Translations under genes and position numbers: made by a program
Assembly: GCA_902778285.1 (NCBI GenBank)
Contig: CACYXC010000003.1
Location: 47,991-111,990, forward strand
Source: Oscillospiraceae bacterium
GTDB lineage: Bacteria; Bacillota; Clostridia; Oscillospirales; Oscillospiraceae
Reading direction: 5' to 3'
Length of the DNA: 64,000 nt
The notes under the pieces: generated by a model
The model's input: only the letters and a program-made list of their open reading frames with translations
The model's database searches: none
What the model was told of the DNA's origin: nothing
Part shown: positions 50,858 to 58,891 of the stretch, one piece after another
Position numbering within the stretch: the stretch's first letter is position 1
Layout of the letters: each line of letters begins with the position of its first letter

Positions 50858-52849
50858 ATGGTTAGGCTTGTTCAGATCGACCCTGCGCTCCGGCCCTTCG
50901 AGCGGGATCTGGAGCTGCGCATGGACAACTACCGCCGCACGCGCGAGGCGCTGACCCGGGGCGGCAGCCTGAGCGACTTTGCCAACGCCCACGGCTACTA
51001 CGGCTTTCACCATACCGACGAGGGCTGGATCTACCGGGAGTGGGCCCCCGCCGCGGATGCGCTGTATCTGACGGGAGAATTCAATGACTGGGACGCGCAG
51101 TCCCATCCGATGAACGCGGTCGGAAACGGCAACTGGGAGATCCGCCTGCCGGGCGACACCCTGCGCGACGGCATGCGCGTCAAGACCGTGGTGCGAAACG
51201 GCGAGCATCTGAGCTGGCACATCCCGCTCTACGCCCGGCGCGTGGTACAGGTGCAGAATCCCGACGGCTTCGAGTGGATCTGCGAGGTATGGGACCCCGT
51301 AGAGCCTTTCCCGTGGACGGACGAGGGCTTTGTCCCGGACAGCACACTGTATATTTATGAATGTCACGTCGGCATGGCGACGGAGGAGTACCGCCCCGGC
51401 ACCTATCGGGAATTTGCCGACCTCGTGCTGCCGCGCGTGCAGGATCTCGGCTATAACAGCATACAGCTGATGGCCGTGATGGAGCACCCCTATTACGGCT
51501 CCTTCGGCTATCAGGTCTCCAGCTTCTTTGCGGCGTCCAGCCGCTTCGGCCTGCCGGAGGATCTGAAGTACCTGGTCGACCGGGCCCACGCGATGGGCAT
51601 CGCCGTCGTGCTCGATCTGGTGCACTCGCACGCGGTCAGCAACACCGTCGAAGGCATCAATTGCTTCGACGGCACGGAGTATCAGTTTTTCCACGCCGGC
51701 GCGAAGGGGAACCACCCCGCCTGGGGAACCAAGTGCTTCAATTACGGCAAGCACGAGGTGCTGCACTTTCTGCTCTCCAACCTGAAATTCTGGCTGACGG
51801 AGTTTCACCTGGACGGCTTTCGTTTTGACGGCGTGACCTCCATGCTCTACCATGACCACGCCCTGGGCAGCGCCTTCACCGACATGCGCATGTATTTCTC
51901 CATGAACACGGACACCGAGGCCGTCACCTATCTGCAGCTGGCAAACGCCCTGATCCGGGAGGTCAACCCGAACGCCGTGACCATCGCGGAGGACATGTCC
52001 GGCATGCCGGGGATGTGCGCGAAGATCGCGGACGGCGGCATCGGCTTCGACTACCGCCTCGGCATGGGCCTGCCGGACATGTGGATCCGGCTCATCAAGG
52101 AGCAGCGGGACGAGGACTGGAAGCTCGACAATATCTGGCGCGAGCTGACCGTTCGGCTGGCGAAGACCATCGCCTATGTGGAGAGCCATGACCAGGCCCT
52201 CGTGGGCGACCAGACCGTGATCTTCCGGCTGGCGGGCGCCAGCATGTACACCGACATGGACAGGGCCTGCCACAATCCGACGATCGACCGGGCCATCGCG
52301 CTGCACAAGATGCTGCGCCTGCTGACGATATCCGCCGGCGGCAGCGGCTATCTGACCTTTATGGGCAACGAGTTCGGCCATCCGGAGTGGATCGATTTCC
52401 CGCGCGAGGGCAACGGCTGGAGCCACCACTACTGCCGCCGGCAGTGGAGCCTGGTGGACAACGGTTATCTGAAGTATGAGCTGCTCAACAACTTTGACCG
52501 TGACATGATCCATACCTGCAGGCAATATGCTGTGATGCGGGAATGGGCGCCGACGCTGCGCGTGCTGAATCAGAACGACCATATGCTGGCCTTCGAGCGC
52601 AGCGGCCTCGTGTTCGTCTTCAACTTCGACCCGCAGTACGCGCACGAGGATTACATCATTCCCGTAAGCGTGGGGCGCGATCACGAGGTGCTCTTCACGA
52701 CAGACGATGAGCGCTACGGCGGTTTCGGCCGCATCGGGCATGAGCCTCGCTCGGCCTTCATCGAAGGGCATACCGGCCCGGCGCTGGAGCTCGGCCTGCC
52801 GCCGAGGACGGCCATGGTGCTGCGCCCGGCGGACGCGAGCGCGCGATGA
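50858..52849 (+). CDS. glgB: 1,4-alpha-glucan branching enzyme (GH13)
   Basis: The 663-residue enzyme makes alpha-1,6 branches in glycogen. A CBM48-type N-terminal domain (about residues 60-150) precedes the GH13 barrel with DLVHSHAV, DGFRFDGVTSMLY (nucleophile Asp), TIAEDMSGMPG (acid/base Glu) and VESHDQALVGDQ. GAGGGGATAC precedes the ATG. It overlaps the next gene by four bases. No other glycogen gene is in the window. Confidence 0.93.
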   Translation: MVRLVQIDPALRPFERDLELRMDNYRRTREALTRGGSLSDFANAHGYYGFHHTDEGWIYREWAPAADALYLTGEFNDWDAQSHPMNAVGNGNWEIRLPGDTLRDGMRVKTVVRNGEHLSWHIPLYARRVVQVQNPDGFEWICEVWDPVEPFPWTDEGFVPDSTLYIYECHVGMATEEYRPGTYREFADLVLPRVQDLGYNSIQLMAVMEHPYYGSFGYQVSSFFAASSRFGLPEDLKYLVDRAHAMGIAVVLDLVHSHAVSNTVEGINCFDGTEYQFFHAGAKGNHPAWGTKCFNYGKHEVLHFLLSNLKFWLTEFHLDGFRFDGVTSMLYHDHALGSAFTDMRMYFSMNTDTEAVTYLQLANALIREVNPNAVTIAEDMSGMPGMCAKIADGGIGFDYRLGMGLPDMWIRLIKEQRDEDWKLDNIWRELTVRLAKTIAYVESHDQALVGDQTVIFRLAGASMYTDMDRACHNPTIDRAIALHKMLRLLTISAGGSGYLTFMGNEFGHPEWIDFPREGNGWSHHYCRRQWSLVDNGYLKYELLNNFDRDMIHTCRQYAVMREWAPTLRVLNQNDHMLAFERSGLVFVFNFDPQYAHEDYIIPVSVGRDHEVLFTTDDERYGGFGRIGHEPRSAFIEGHTGPALELGLPPRTAMVLRPADASAR

Positions 52850-53595
52850 GAGAGCCCGAGCGCGAGATCTGCGCCGTCGTCTGCGCGCACGACGGGATCA
52901 AGGCTCGGGAAATCGCCAAGGAGCTGGGCCTTGACCGGCTTACGGTCAATCATATCCTTTTCCGCTCGCCGCTGATGAAGGAGCTGTGCTGGCAGGATCG
53001 TCAATACCGCTGGCACGGCATCGTCCGCCAGACCCGCCCGCATACGGGGCTGGAGGAGTTCGCGGCGTATACCGACTCCGTGCGCGCTTTTCTGGCGCTG
53101 GATGAAGAGGCGTGGATGGAACAAATGACCGCCGGCTGCGTCAATATCGGCAGGAACGTGAACGACACACGCGGTCTGCTGCACTCCTTCCGGGACTGCC
53201 GGGAGCAGATGATCGCCCTCTTTGCCGATTTGCGGCAGATGCTTGGAGAGAGCTGCCTGGGCTGGGAGATCGCCTTTGAACTGCGGCTCAAGCGTTCGCG
53301 GCATGTCCGGATCTACGCGGACGTGCTGGTGATCACGGAGGACCGCGTTTTCTCGCTGGAGTTCAAGATGAAGGACAGCGTCGAGCCCGAGGAGGTGCTG
53401 CAGGCGGCGAAGTACGCGCCGTATCTGGAGATCGTTTTTGGGAAAGACTATGAGATCATCCCCGTGCTGGTACTGACGAAGGGAAGAGAGCTGTTCACCT
53501 TCGCAGCGATCGGAGAGACGGACCGCGTGCTGCCGGTATGCTCCGGCGACATGCTGTTCAACGTTTTCGACGAATATATCGGATTTTTACAATAA
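52846..53595 (+). CDS. HTH plus PD-(D/E)XK nuclease-like protein coupled to glgB
   Basis: The 249-residue protein has an N-terminal HTH (GIKAREIAKELGLDRLTVNHILF, about residues 17-40) and a C-terminal nuclease-like core: WEIAFELRLKRSRHVRIYADVLVITEDRVFSLEFKMKD near residues 142-180, with a Glu, an Asp and an E-x-K pair in the order of PD-(D/E)XK enzymes. Another helix (EVLQAAKYAPYLEIVF) follows as expected. I know no named family. The start overlaps the glgB stop, implying coupling, but a link to glycogen metabolism is not obvious. Confidence 0.65.
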   Translation: MREPEREICAVVCAHDGIKAREIAKELGLDRLTVNHILFRSPLMKELCWQDRQYRWHGIVRQTRPHTGLEEFAAYTDSVRAFLALDEEAWMEQMTAGCVNIGRNVNDTRGLLHSFRDCREQMIALFADLRQMLGESCLGWEIAFELRLKRSRHVRIYADVLVITEDRVFSLEFKMKDSVEPEEVLQAAKYAPYLEIVFGKDYEIIPVLVLTKGRELFTFAAIGETDRVLPVCSGDMLFNVFDEYIGFLQ

Positions 53596-53615
53596 ACTCG
53601 CAGGGAGGGACTGTC

Positions 53616-54302
53616 ATGTATCTTTACCGTTCCGATATCTACTATCTGCTGACGATCGTCATGTTTGTGGTCAGCCTGATCTGCTCCGGCGTGGTCAAAA
53701 GCCGCTTCAGCAGATATGCCAAGGACCGGCCCCGCAACGGCATGACCGGCGCTATGGCGGCCGATCGCATCCTGCGCGCAAACGGCATCACGGACGTGCG
53801 CATCGCGCCCATCGCGGGCTCGCTCTCGGACAACTACGATCCGACCAAAAAGGTGCTGAATCTGTCCCAGACGGTGTACGGCGAGAGCAGTGTTTCTGCC
53901 GTCGCGGTGGCGGCGCATGAGTGCGGGCACGCAATCCAGCACGCGAAGGCCTACCCGCTGCTCATGCTGCGCAAGGCGCTGGTGCCGATCTGCAACATCG
54001 GCTCCATCGGCTCCTATATCGCGATCCTCGCGGGCATCTTCCTGCAGATGAGCGGACTGATCGTCTTCGGCGCGCTGCTCTTTTCGGGCATCGTGCTCTT
54101 CAATCTGGTGACGCTGCCCGTGGAGGTGGACGCCTCCCGCCGCGCGCTGGCGGAGGTCGAGCGCCTGAACCTCCTGAGCGAGGAGGAAATGCAGGGCGGG
54201 CGCAAGGTGCTCGTCGCCGCGGGCATGACCTACTTCATTTCTCTGGTCTCCTCCATCGTCCAGCTCCTGCGTTTGCTGAGCCTGGCGAACAGACGGCGCT
54301 GA
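53616..54302 (+). CDS. YugP-type neutral zinc metallopeptidase, membrane protein
   Basis: The 228-residue protein has a membrane helix near the N-terminus, a VAVAAHECGHAIQHA zinc site (HExxH-like, HECGH) near residue 106 and two further hydrophobic segments, with the acidic residue in LPVEVDASRRAL as third ligand. This is the YugP/PF04298 family; substrates are unknown. GGAGGGAC precedes the ATG at 53616. It is followed by repeat element D in its terminator. Confidence 0.9.
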   Translation: MYLYRSDIYYLLTIVMFVVSLICSGVVKSRFSRYAKDRPRNGMTGAMAADRILRANGITDVRIAPIAGSLSDNYDPTKKVLNLSQTVYGESSVSAVAVAAHECGHAIQHAKAYPLLMLRKALVPICNIGSIGSYIAILAGIFLQMSGLIVFGALLFSGIVLFNLVTLPVEVDASRRALAEVERLNLLSEEEMQGGRKVLVAAGMTYFISLVSSIVQLLRLLSLANRRR

Positions 54303-54317
54303 GCTGCATGGATAAGA

Positions 54318-54347
54318 AAACACCGGCACTTTCAAGTGCCGGTGTTT
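54318..54347. terminator. Terminator hairpin, left copy flanking element D
   Basis: AAACACCGGCACT-TTCA-AGTGCCGGTGTTT, 15 bases after the metallopeptidase stop. The identical 30 bases recur at 54476-54505. Confidence 0.88.
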
Positions 54348-54475
54348 CAGACTGTAGACAAACCCATGCTGCCGAAGTTTGACACGCATGGGGAGAGCGC
54401 GAGAGGGGATTGGTTATTCCCTCTCGCGATTGATATACTCAATTTTCAAGCTGTCGACACTTTGTCGACAGCTTG
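54348..54475 (+). mobile_element. Terminator-associated short repeat element, copy D
   Basis: The 128-bp copy runs from CAGACTGTAGACA to TGTCGACAGCTTG, terminal inverted repeats matching at 10 of 13 positions. Inside are CATGCTGCCGAAGTTTGACA, GCATGGGGAGAGCGCGAGAG, CCCTCTCGCGATTGATATAC and a palindrome AAGCTGTCGACA-CTT-TGTCGACAGCTT at the right end. It is bracketed by an exact 30-bp duplication of a terminator hairpin and is the cleanest member of the family. Confidence 0.92.
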
Positions 54476-54505
54476 AAACACCGGCACTTTCAAGTGCCGG
54501 TGTTT
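54476..54505. terminator. Terminator hairpin, right copy flanking element D
   Basis: Exact copy of 54318-54347, followed by TTGATATGTTTTGG; it also serves the minus-strand oxidoreductase gene ending at 54523. Confidence 0.88.
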
Positions 54506-54522
54506 TTGATATGTTTTGGGGA

Positions 54523-57132
54523 TTATTTGCTGCTCGCCCTGCGGATCTGGATGTTGCGCTCGCGGTTGGCGATGAACTCGGGCAGCACCTTGGGGCGGTC
54601 GAAGTAATCGATGCTCTCCTCGAAGGTGCGCTTCTTCAGGTGGATGGCGTCGAACTTGCAGCGGGTGGTGCACACGCCGCAGCCGAGGCACTTGTTGGGA
54701 TCCACAAAGGAGGCGCCGCAGCCGAGGCAGCGGGCGGTCTCGGCCTTGAGCTGCTCCTCGGTGAAGGTCCTGCGGTCGTCTTTGAAGGTGGAGGCCTTCG
54801 TTTCGTCCTTGCCGGGGATCTGCCGCGGCGCGGGGTCGGCGCTCTTCTTCACGGTGTCGAAGTTCACGTTCTCCTTGTCGAAAGCACGGTAGGTGAGACG
54901 GTCGCGGCCGATGACGAGGCTCTGGCCCGGATGGACATAGCGGTGGATGGAGATAGCGGCCTGTTTGCCCTGGGCGATGGCGTCGATGGCGAACTTGGGC
55001 CCGGTATAGGCGTCGCCGCCGACGAAGATGTCCTCCTGCGCGGTCTGGTAGGTGACGGCGTCGGCCAGGACGCGGCCCTTCTCGTCGACCGTAAGCTTGC
55101 CGAGGTCCAGACCGTCCAGCTCGATGCGCTGGCCGATGGCGGCGAGGACGGCGTCGCACTTGATCTTCTTGCCTCCCTCGCACACGAGCGCTGCGACCTT
55201 GCCGTTCTTGCCCTCGATCTCCACGGGCCTGTGCTCAAAGAGGAACTTGACGCCCTCTTCCCTCGCCTCGGCGACCTCGGCGGGATCGGCGGGCATGTCG
55301 CTCTCCTTGCGGCGATAGGCGACGGTCACATCCGCCCCCAGACGCACGGCGGTGCGGGCCACATCCATGGCCACGTTGCCGCCGCCGACCACGACGACCT
55401 TCTTGCCCAGCGCGGGACGGACGCCTCCGTTGACCTCACGCAGGAAGTCGATGCCGCCCCAGACGCCCTTGAGCTCCTCGCCGGGGATGCCGAGGGAGGC
55501 AGATTTCTGCGCGCCGACGGCGAGATAGATGGCGTCAAAGCCCTGCTCGCGCAGCTGCTGGATCGTGAGATCCTTTCCGATCTCCACGCCGCAGCGGAAG
55601 ATCACGCCCAGCTCCTTGAGCACGTCGATCTCGGCGTCGAGCACGGTCTTTTCCAGACGGAAGGAGGGAATGCCGTAGCGCAGCATGCCGCCGGGCAGCT
55701 CGTTTTTGTCGAAGACGGTGACTCTGTAATTGTCAGCCGCGAGGAAGTACGCGCAGCTCAGGCCGGCGGGGCCGGCGCCGATGATCGCGACCTTCTTATC
55801 GCTGTAATCATACAGCTTTTTGGGGACGAAGCGGGTGTCACGGTCCAGCTCTCTGTCGGCAATGAACTTCTTGACCTCGTCGATGGCGACGGCGCGGTCG
55901 ATATTGCCGCGGGTGCAGGCCTCCTCGCACTTGCGGTTGCAGATGCGGCCGCAGACGGCGGGCAGGGGATTTTCCTTCTTGATGAGCTCCAAAGCCTCCA
56001 GATATCTGCCCTGGGCCGCCAGCTTCAGATAGCCCTGTACGGCGATGTGCGCGGGGCAGCTGACCTTGCAGGGAGCGGTGCCCTCGGGGGCGATGTATTC
56101 GCGGTTGGTGCGGTGCTCGGGGTTCCAGTGCTCGCTCGTCCACTCGATGTCGTCGGGCAGCTCATGGGGCTTGTGCTCAATGGGCGTGACGGCGCAGAGC
56201 TTCTGGCCCATCTGGATGGCGTTGTTGGCGCAGCGGTCGGTGCACTGGCCGCAGGCCACGCACTTTTCCTGATCGATCTCCGCCACATAGTTGCTCTTGG
56301 AGGTGGCGGGGGTGTTGTAATACTGGGACACGCCGAGGGCCAGGCAGCTCTCGGGCATGCAGTTGCAGATGGCGAAGGTCTCGCCCTGATGCAGAGTCGT
56401 GATCTGATGGACGCAGCCGCGCTCCTCGCACTTTTTGACCAGAGCCTTGGCCTCCTCCACAGTGCAGGGACGGCCCTTGCCGGTGTGGTTGAACATGTCG
56501 CCCACATGGCCCATGAAGATGCAGAGTCCCTCGTCCAGATCGCCGCTGCCCTCGCCCATCATCTTGCGCACGCGGCGGCACTGACAGGGCGTGATGCTCA
56601 TGTGGCCCTCGTTGTCCTCGATGTACTTGCTGACGCGCTCGTTGTCGATCTTCTGCGCGTCGGCGGGAATGGCGCTCTCAACCGGGATGACGCGCATGAT
56701 GCCGGCGCCCATCGGGGTATTGGGGGCGTGCTCGATCTGGCTGGTGGTGGCGTGCTGGTGGAAGGCGTAGGCGATCTCGGGATGCGCGAGGCAGAATTTT
56801 TCGTTGATCAGCAGGAACTCGAAAACGCCGGGAGTGTAAGGCGGCAGAAGATAGATCTCCAGTCCGACCTTCGGCACGATGACCTGCACCACAAGGCCGA
56901 TGTCGGTGATCTCGTGGAGCACTTCGCGGGTACGCTTGACGGAAAGACCGGCCTTGCGCGCAATGATGGGGACAAACGCCGGCTTCATGCTGGTCATGGC
57001 CAGCATGACGGAAATCTGCTCATCGGTGATCCACTTTTCGAACACCTTGTATTCCGCACAGTCCGGCGTGATTTTATAGTGCCCGTCGTTGATCTTCTCG
57101 CAGAGCCTGATCAGATTCTCTCTGACTTCCAA
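54523..57132 (-). CDS. Large GltD-like FAD/NAD(P) oxidoreductase with ferredoxin domains
   Basis: The 869-residue protein starts at TTG behind AGGAGGGA. Order: a winged-helix-like segment (FEKWITDEQISVMLAMTSMKPAF...RKAGLSVKRTREVLHEITDIGLV, about 25-75), a Cys-rich part with CQCRRVRKM, an iron-sulfur site (CVACGQCTDRCANN near 300), a GltD N-terminal iron-sulfur domain (CPAHIAVQGYLKLAAQGRYLEAL, then CGRICNRKCEEACTRG), FAD-binding AIIGAGPAGLSCAYFLA near 450, NAD(P)-binding VVVGGGNVAMDVARTAVRLG near 580, and C-terminal CLGCGASF and CLGCGVCTTRCKFDAI. It is likely an electron-transfer subunit; its partner is not in the window. Confidence 0.85.
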   Translation of the reverse strand: MEVRENLIRLCEKINDGHYKITPDCAEYKVFEKWITDEQISVMLAMTSMKPAFVPIIARKAGLSVKRTREVLHEITDIGLVVQVIVPKVGLEIYLLPPYTPGVFEFLLINEKFCLAHPEIAYAFHQHATTSQIEHAPNTPMGAGIMRVIPVESAIPADAQKIDNERVSKYIEDNEGHMSITPCQCRRVRKMMGEGSGDLDEGLCIFMGHVGDMFNHTGKGRPCTVEEAKALVKKCEERGCVHQITTLHQGETFAICNCMPESCLALGVSQYYNTPATSKSNYVAEIDQEKCVACGQCTDRCANNAIQMGQKLCAVTPIEHKPHELPDDIEWTSEHWNPEHRTNREYIAPEGTAPCKVSCPAHIAVQGYLKLAAQGRYLEALELIKKENPLPAVCGRICNRKCEEACTRGNIDRAVAIDEVKKFIADRELDRDTRFVPKKLYDYSDKKVAIIGAGPAGLSCAYFLAADNYRVTVFDKNELPGGMLRYGIPSFRLEKTVLDAEIDVLKELGVIFRCGVEIGKDLTIQQLREQGFDAIYLAVGAQKSASLGIPGEELKGVWGGIDFLREVNGGVRPALGKKVVVVGGGNVAMDVARTAVRLGADVTVAYRRKESDMPADPAEVAEAREEGVKFLFEHRPVEIEGKNGKVAALVCEGGKKIKCDAVLAAIGQRIELDGLDLGKLTVDEKGRVLADAVTYQTAQEDIFVGGDAYTGPKFAIDAIAQGKQAAISIHRYVHPGQSLVIGRDRLTYRAFDKENVNFDTVKKSADPAPRQIPGKDETKASTFKDDRRTFTEEQLKAETARCLGCGASFVDPNKCLGCGVCTTRCKFDAIHLKKRTFEESIDYFDRPKVLPEFIANRERNIQIRRASSK

Positions 57133-57326
57133 AGATATCCCTCCTGTATTTTTGGCTTCTGCAGATTTGGTCCTTTGAGATATATGCGGGAAAAGTGTGA
57201 AGAATTGGCTATAAATCTTCAGTTTAAGTTTATCTGTTAGCCCGTTAAATGTCAACGACAGCAGGGCGGCGTTTGTCTAAGAAAAGCAAGAAAAATACAG
57301 AGGGGAAAAGCTTAGCGGACGGCAAA

Positions 57327-57350
57327 GCGCAGGACCTGTCGGTCCTGCGC
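57327..57350 (-). terminator. Terminator after the Lar-like gene
   Basis: GCGCAGGACC-TGTC-GGTCCTGCGC, ten bases past the minus-strand stop at 57360; short T tract. Confidence 0.65.
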
Positions 57351-57359
57351 CGGATAAGC

Positions 57360-57584
57360 TTATTCGTTCGGGTTTGCCCGGACCACTTTGCCGATGTTCC
57401 AGAGATGGGCCGCCTTTTCGGCCGCCGAGCGCCGGTCCTCGGGCTTGTGGTATTCAAAGGGCGCGGTCTGCGAACCGCAGTCCAGGCAGATCGCGTACCA
57501 GCACCAGCCGTTCTCTTCCTCCAATAGCCCCGGCCCGCCGCAGAAGGGGCAGTCCTGCAGGAACAGTTCCTCATGAATGTCCAA
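57360..57584 (-). CDS. Small zinc-ribbon protein, Lar (restriction alleviation)-like
   Basis: The 74-residue protein starts at TTG (57584) behind GGGAGGACA. It has CPFCGGPGLLEEENGWCWYAICLDCGSQTAPFEY, the two CxxC halves of a Lar-type zinc ribbon, and a C-terminal RRSAAEKAAHLWN helix as in Lar proteins. Prophage Lar proteins reduce type I restriction; a chromosomal stand-alone copy may do something else. Confidence 0.78.
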   Translation of the reverse strand: MDIHEELFLQDCPFCGGPGLLEEENGWCWYAICLDCGSQTAPFEYHKPEDRRSAAEKAAHLWNIGKVVRANPNE

Positions 57585-57680
57585 AATCGTGTCCTCCCGA
57601 TTGGTGTTTGAATTATTATAACATTTCTTGTTCAAAAGTACAACCGGAATCGCATCGCAGCCAGGAGGCGCGGACAGATT

Positions 57681-58277
57681 TTACCTGTCGAAGGCGGGAT
57701 TGACCGCGTAGAGGTTTTTCTGGTCCATCTTCTCCATGGCCAGGCGCAGCGCCTCGCCGAAGCGCTGGAAGTGGACGACCTCGCGCTCCCGCAGGTAGCG
57801 CATGACGTTGTTGACGTCCGGATCGTCCGACAGGCGCAGGATATTGTCATAGGTGGTGCGCGCCTTCTGCTCGGCGCCCATGTCTTCGCTGAGATCGGTG
57901 ATCACGTCGCCCTTGACCTGCATGCTGGCGGCCGTCCAGGGGAAGCCCGAGGCCGCGGTCGGGTAGACGCCGGCGGTGTGATCCACGAAGTAGGTGTCAA
58001 AGCCCGCCTTTCGGATCTCCTCGTCGCTCATTTTCCGTGTGAGCTGGTGGATGACCGCGGCCACCATTTCCAGATGGCCGAGCTCCTCCGTCCCGATGTC
58101 GGTCAGCAGAGCCTTGAGCTCGGGGTAGGGCATGGCGTAGCGCTGACTCAGGTAGCGCATCGAGGCGCCCAGCTCACCGTCCGGGCCCCCGTACTGGCTG
58201 ATGATGAACTTTGCCAGCGCGGGATTGGGATTCTTGATGCGCACGGGGTACTGCAGCTTCTTCTCATACACAAACAT
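57681..58277 (-). CDS. cotJC: Spore coat protein CotJC, manganese catalase family
   Basis: The 198-residue protein has the manganese-catalase fold: GGPDGELGASMRYLSQRYAMP near residue 31, TEELGHLEMVAAVIHQL near residue 68 and REREVVHFQRFGEAL near residue 164, with the dimetal Glu/His ligands. CotJC is built into the spore coat. It lies three bases after the fused cotJA-cotJB gene. Confidence 0.95.
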   Translation of the reverse strand: MFVYEKKLQYPVRIKNPNPALAKFIISQYGGPDGELGASMRYLSQRYAMPYPELKALLTDIGTEELGHLEMVAAVIHQLTRKMSDEEIRKAGFDTYFVDHTAGVYPTAASGFPWTAASMQVKGDVITDLSEDMGAEQKARTTYDNILRLSDDPDVNNVMRYLREREVVHFQRFGEALRLAMEKMDQKNLYAVNPAFDR

Positions 58278-58280
58278 GGC

Positions 58281-58712
58281 TCAGGCCTCCCTTCCCGTAC
58301 GGTATTCCCACGGCCAGGGATTGCCCAGCCAGGTGTAGCGCTCAGCGCCGAGCATATCCTGCTGCGTGACAGGGCCGCAGGCCCTGCTGTAGCGCTCCCG
58401 CGCCTCCTGACGGAGGGCCAGGAAGGTCTGATACATGGCAAAGGCCTCGAGGTCGTCGCTGTGGGTGTCCAGATACAGCTCCAGCTCGTCGGCCACGAAG
58501 TCGATGGCCATCATCTCGGTCATCGGCGTGGCCGGGAGCGTGTCGTTGACCACATTCATAAACGGCAGGTCCAGCCCGGGAAACAGCGTGCCGCGGCTGA
58601 GCGCCTCCGACGCTTCATAGCGATCGGCGGCGTTTTCCTGCATGGGCACGTAGGCCGCTGCCAGCGGCGCGTAGCTCGGAAGACTGCCGAAACCGGAATC
58701 GTTTCTGTTCAA
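58281..58712 (-). CDS. Fused CotJA-CotJB spore coat protein
   Basis: The 143-residue protein starts at TTG behind GGGAGGAAAAG. Residues about 10-60 match CotJA (LPSYAPLAAAYVPMQENAADRY, EALSRGTLFPGLDLPF), and residues about 70-143 match CotJB (MAIDFVADELELYLDTHSDDLEAF, then GPVTQQDM and YTWLGNPWPWEY). In Bacillus and most Clostridia these are two adjacent genes of 75-90 codons each; here one frame carries both without a stop. cotJC follows. Confidence 0.85.
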   Translation of the reverse strand: MNRNDSGFGSLPSYAPLAAAYVPMQENAADRYEASEALSRGTLFPGLDLPFMNVVNDTLPATPMTEMMAIDFVADELELYLDTHSDDLEAFAMYQTFLALRQEARERYSRACGPVTQQDMLGAERYTWLGNPWPWEYRTGREA

Positions 58713-58810
58713 AATGCTTTTCCTCCCGAGGAAAGAATCGAGGATGCTCCTCGCTTCATTGTATGGAAAAAAGAGAGCAGCGGTGAAAAGCGCCGAGGGA
58801 AAGAGCAGCT

Positions 58811-58839
58811 TGACAGAGTTCAATCAGGCGATTATAATA
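58811..58839 (+). promoter_or_regulatory. Consensus promoter of the S24 repressor gene
   Basis: TTGACA (58811-58816), 17-base spacer, TATAAT (58834-58839). GTTCA in the spacer and TGAAC after the -10 form a widely spaced inverted repeat that could be an operator for autoregulation. Confidence 0.8.
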
Positions 58840-58891
58840 TACTAAAATAGCTGAACAGGCAATTTATGGCCTGCGGAAGGGAGTTTGCGTG

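Noticed and set aside
54379-54520. Conserved start MGRAREG... reading through the terminator-targeting elements
   Set aside because: The frame comes from GCATGGGGAGAGCGCGAGAGG in the repeat. It is interrupted or shifted between copies and runs into different host sequence each time, so it is not a conserved protein.
54379-57240. Open frame of 953 codons on the plus strand opposite the GltD-like gene
   Set aside because: It starts inside repeat element D, covers the whole oxidoreductase gene in antisense and has no protein motifs. The minus-strand product has several intact cofactor sites.
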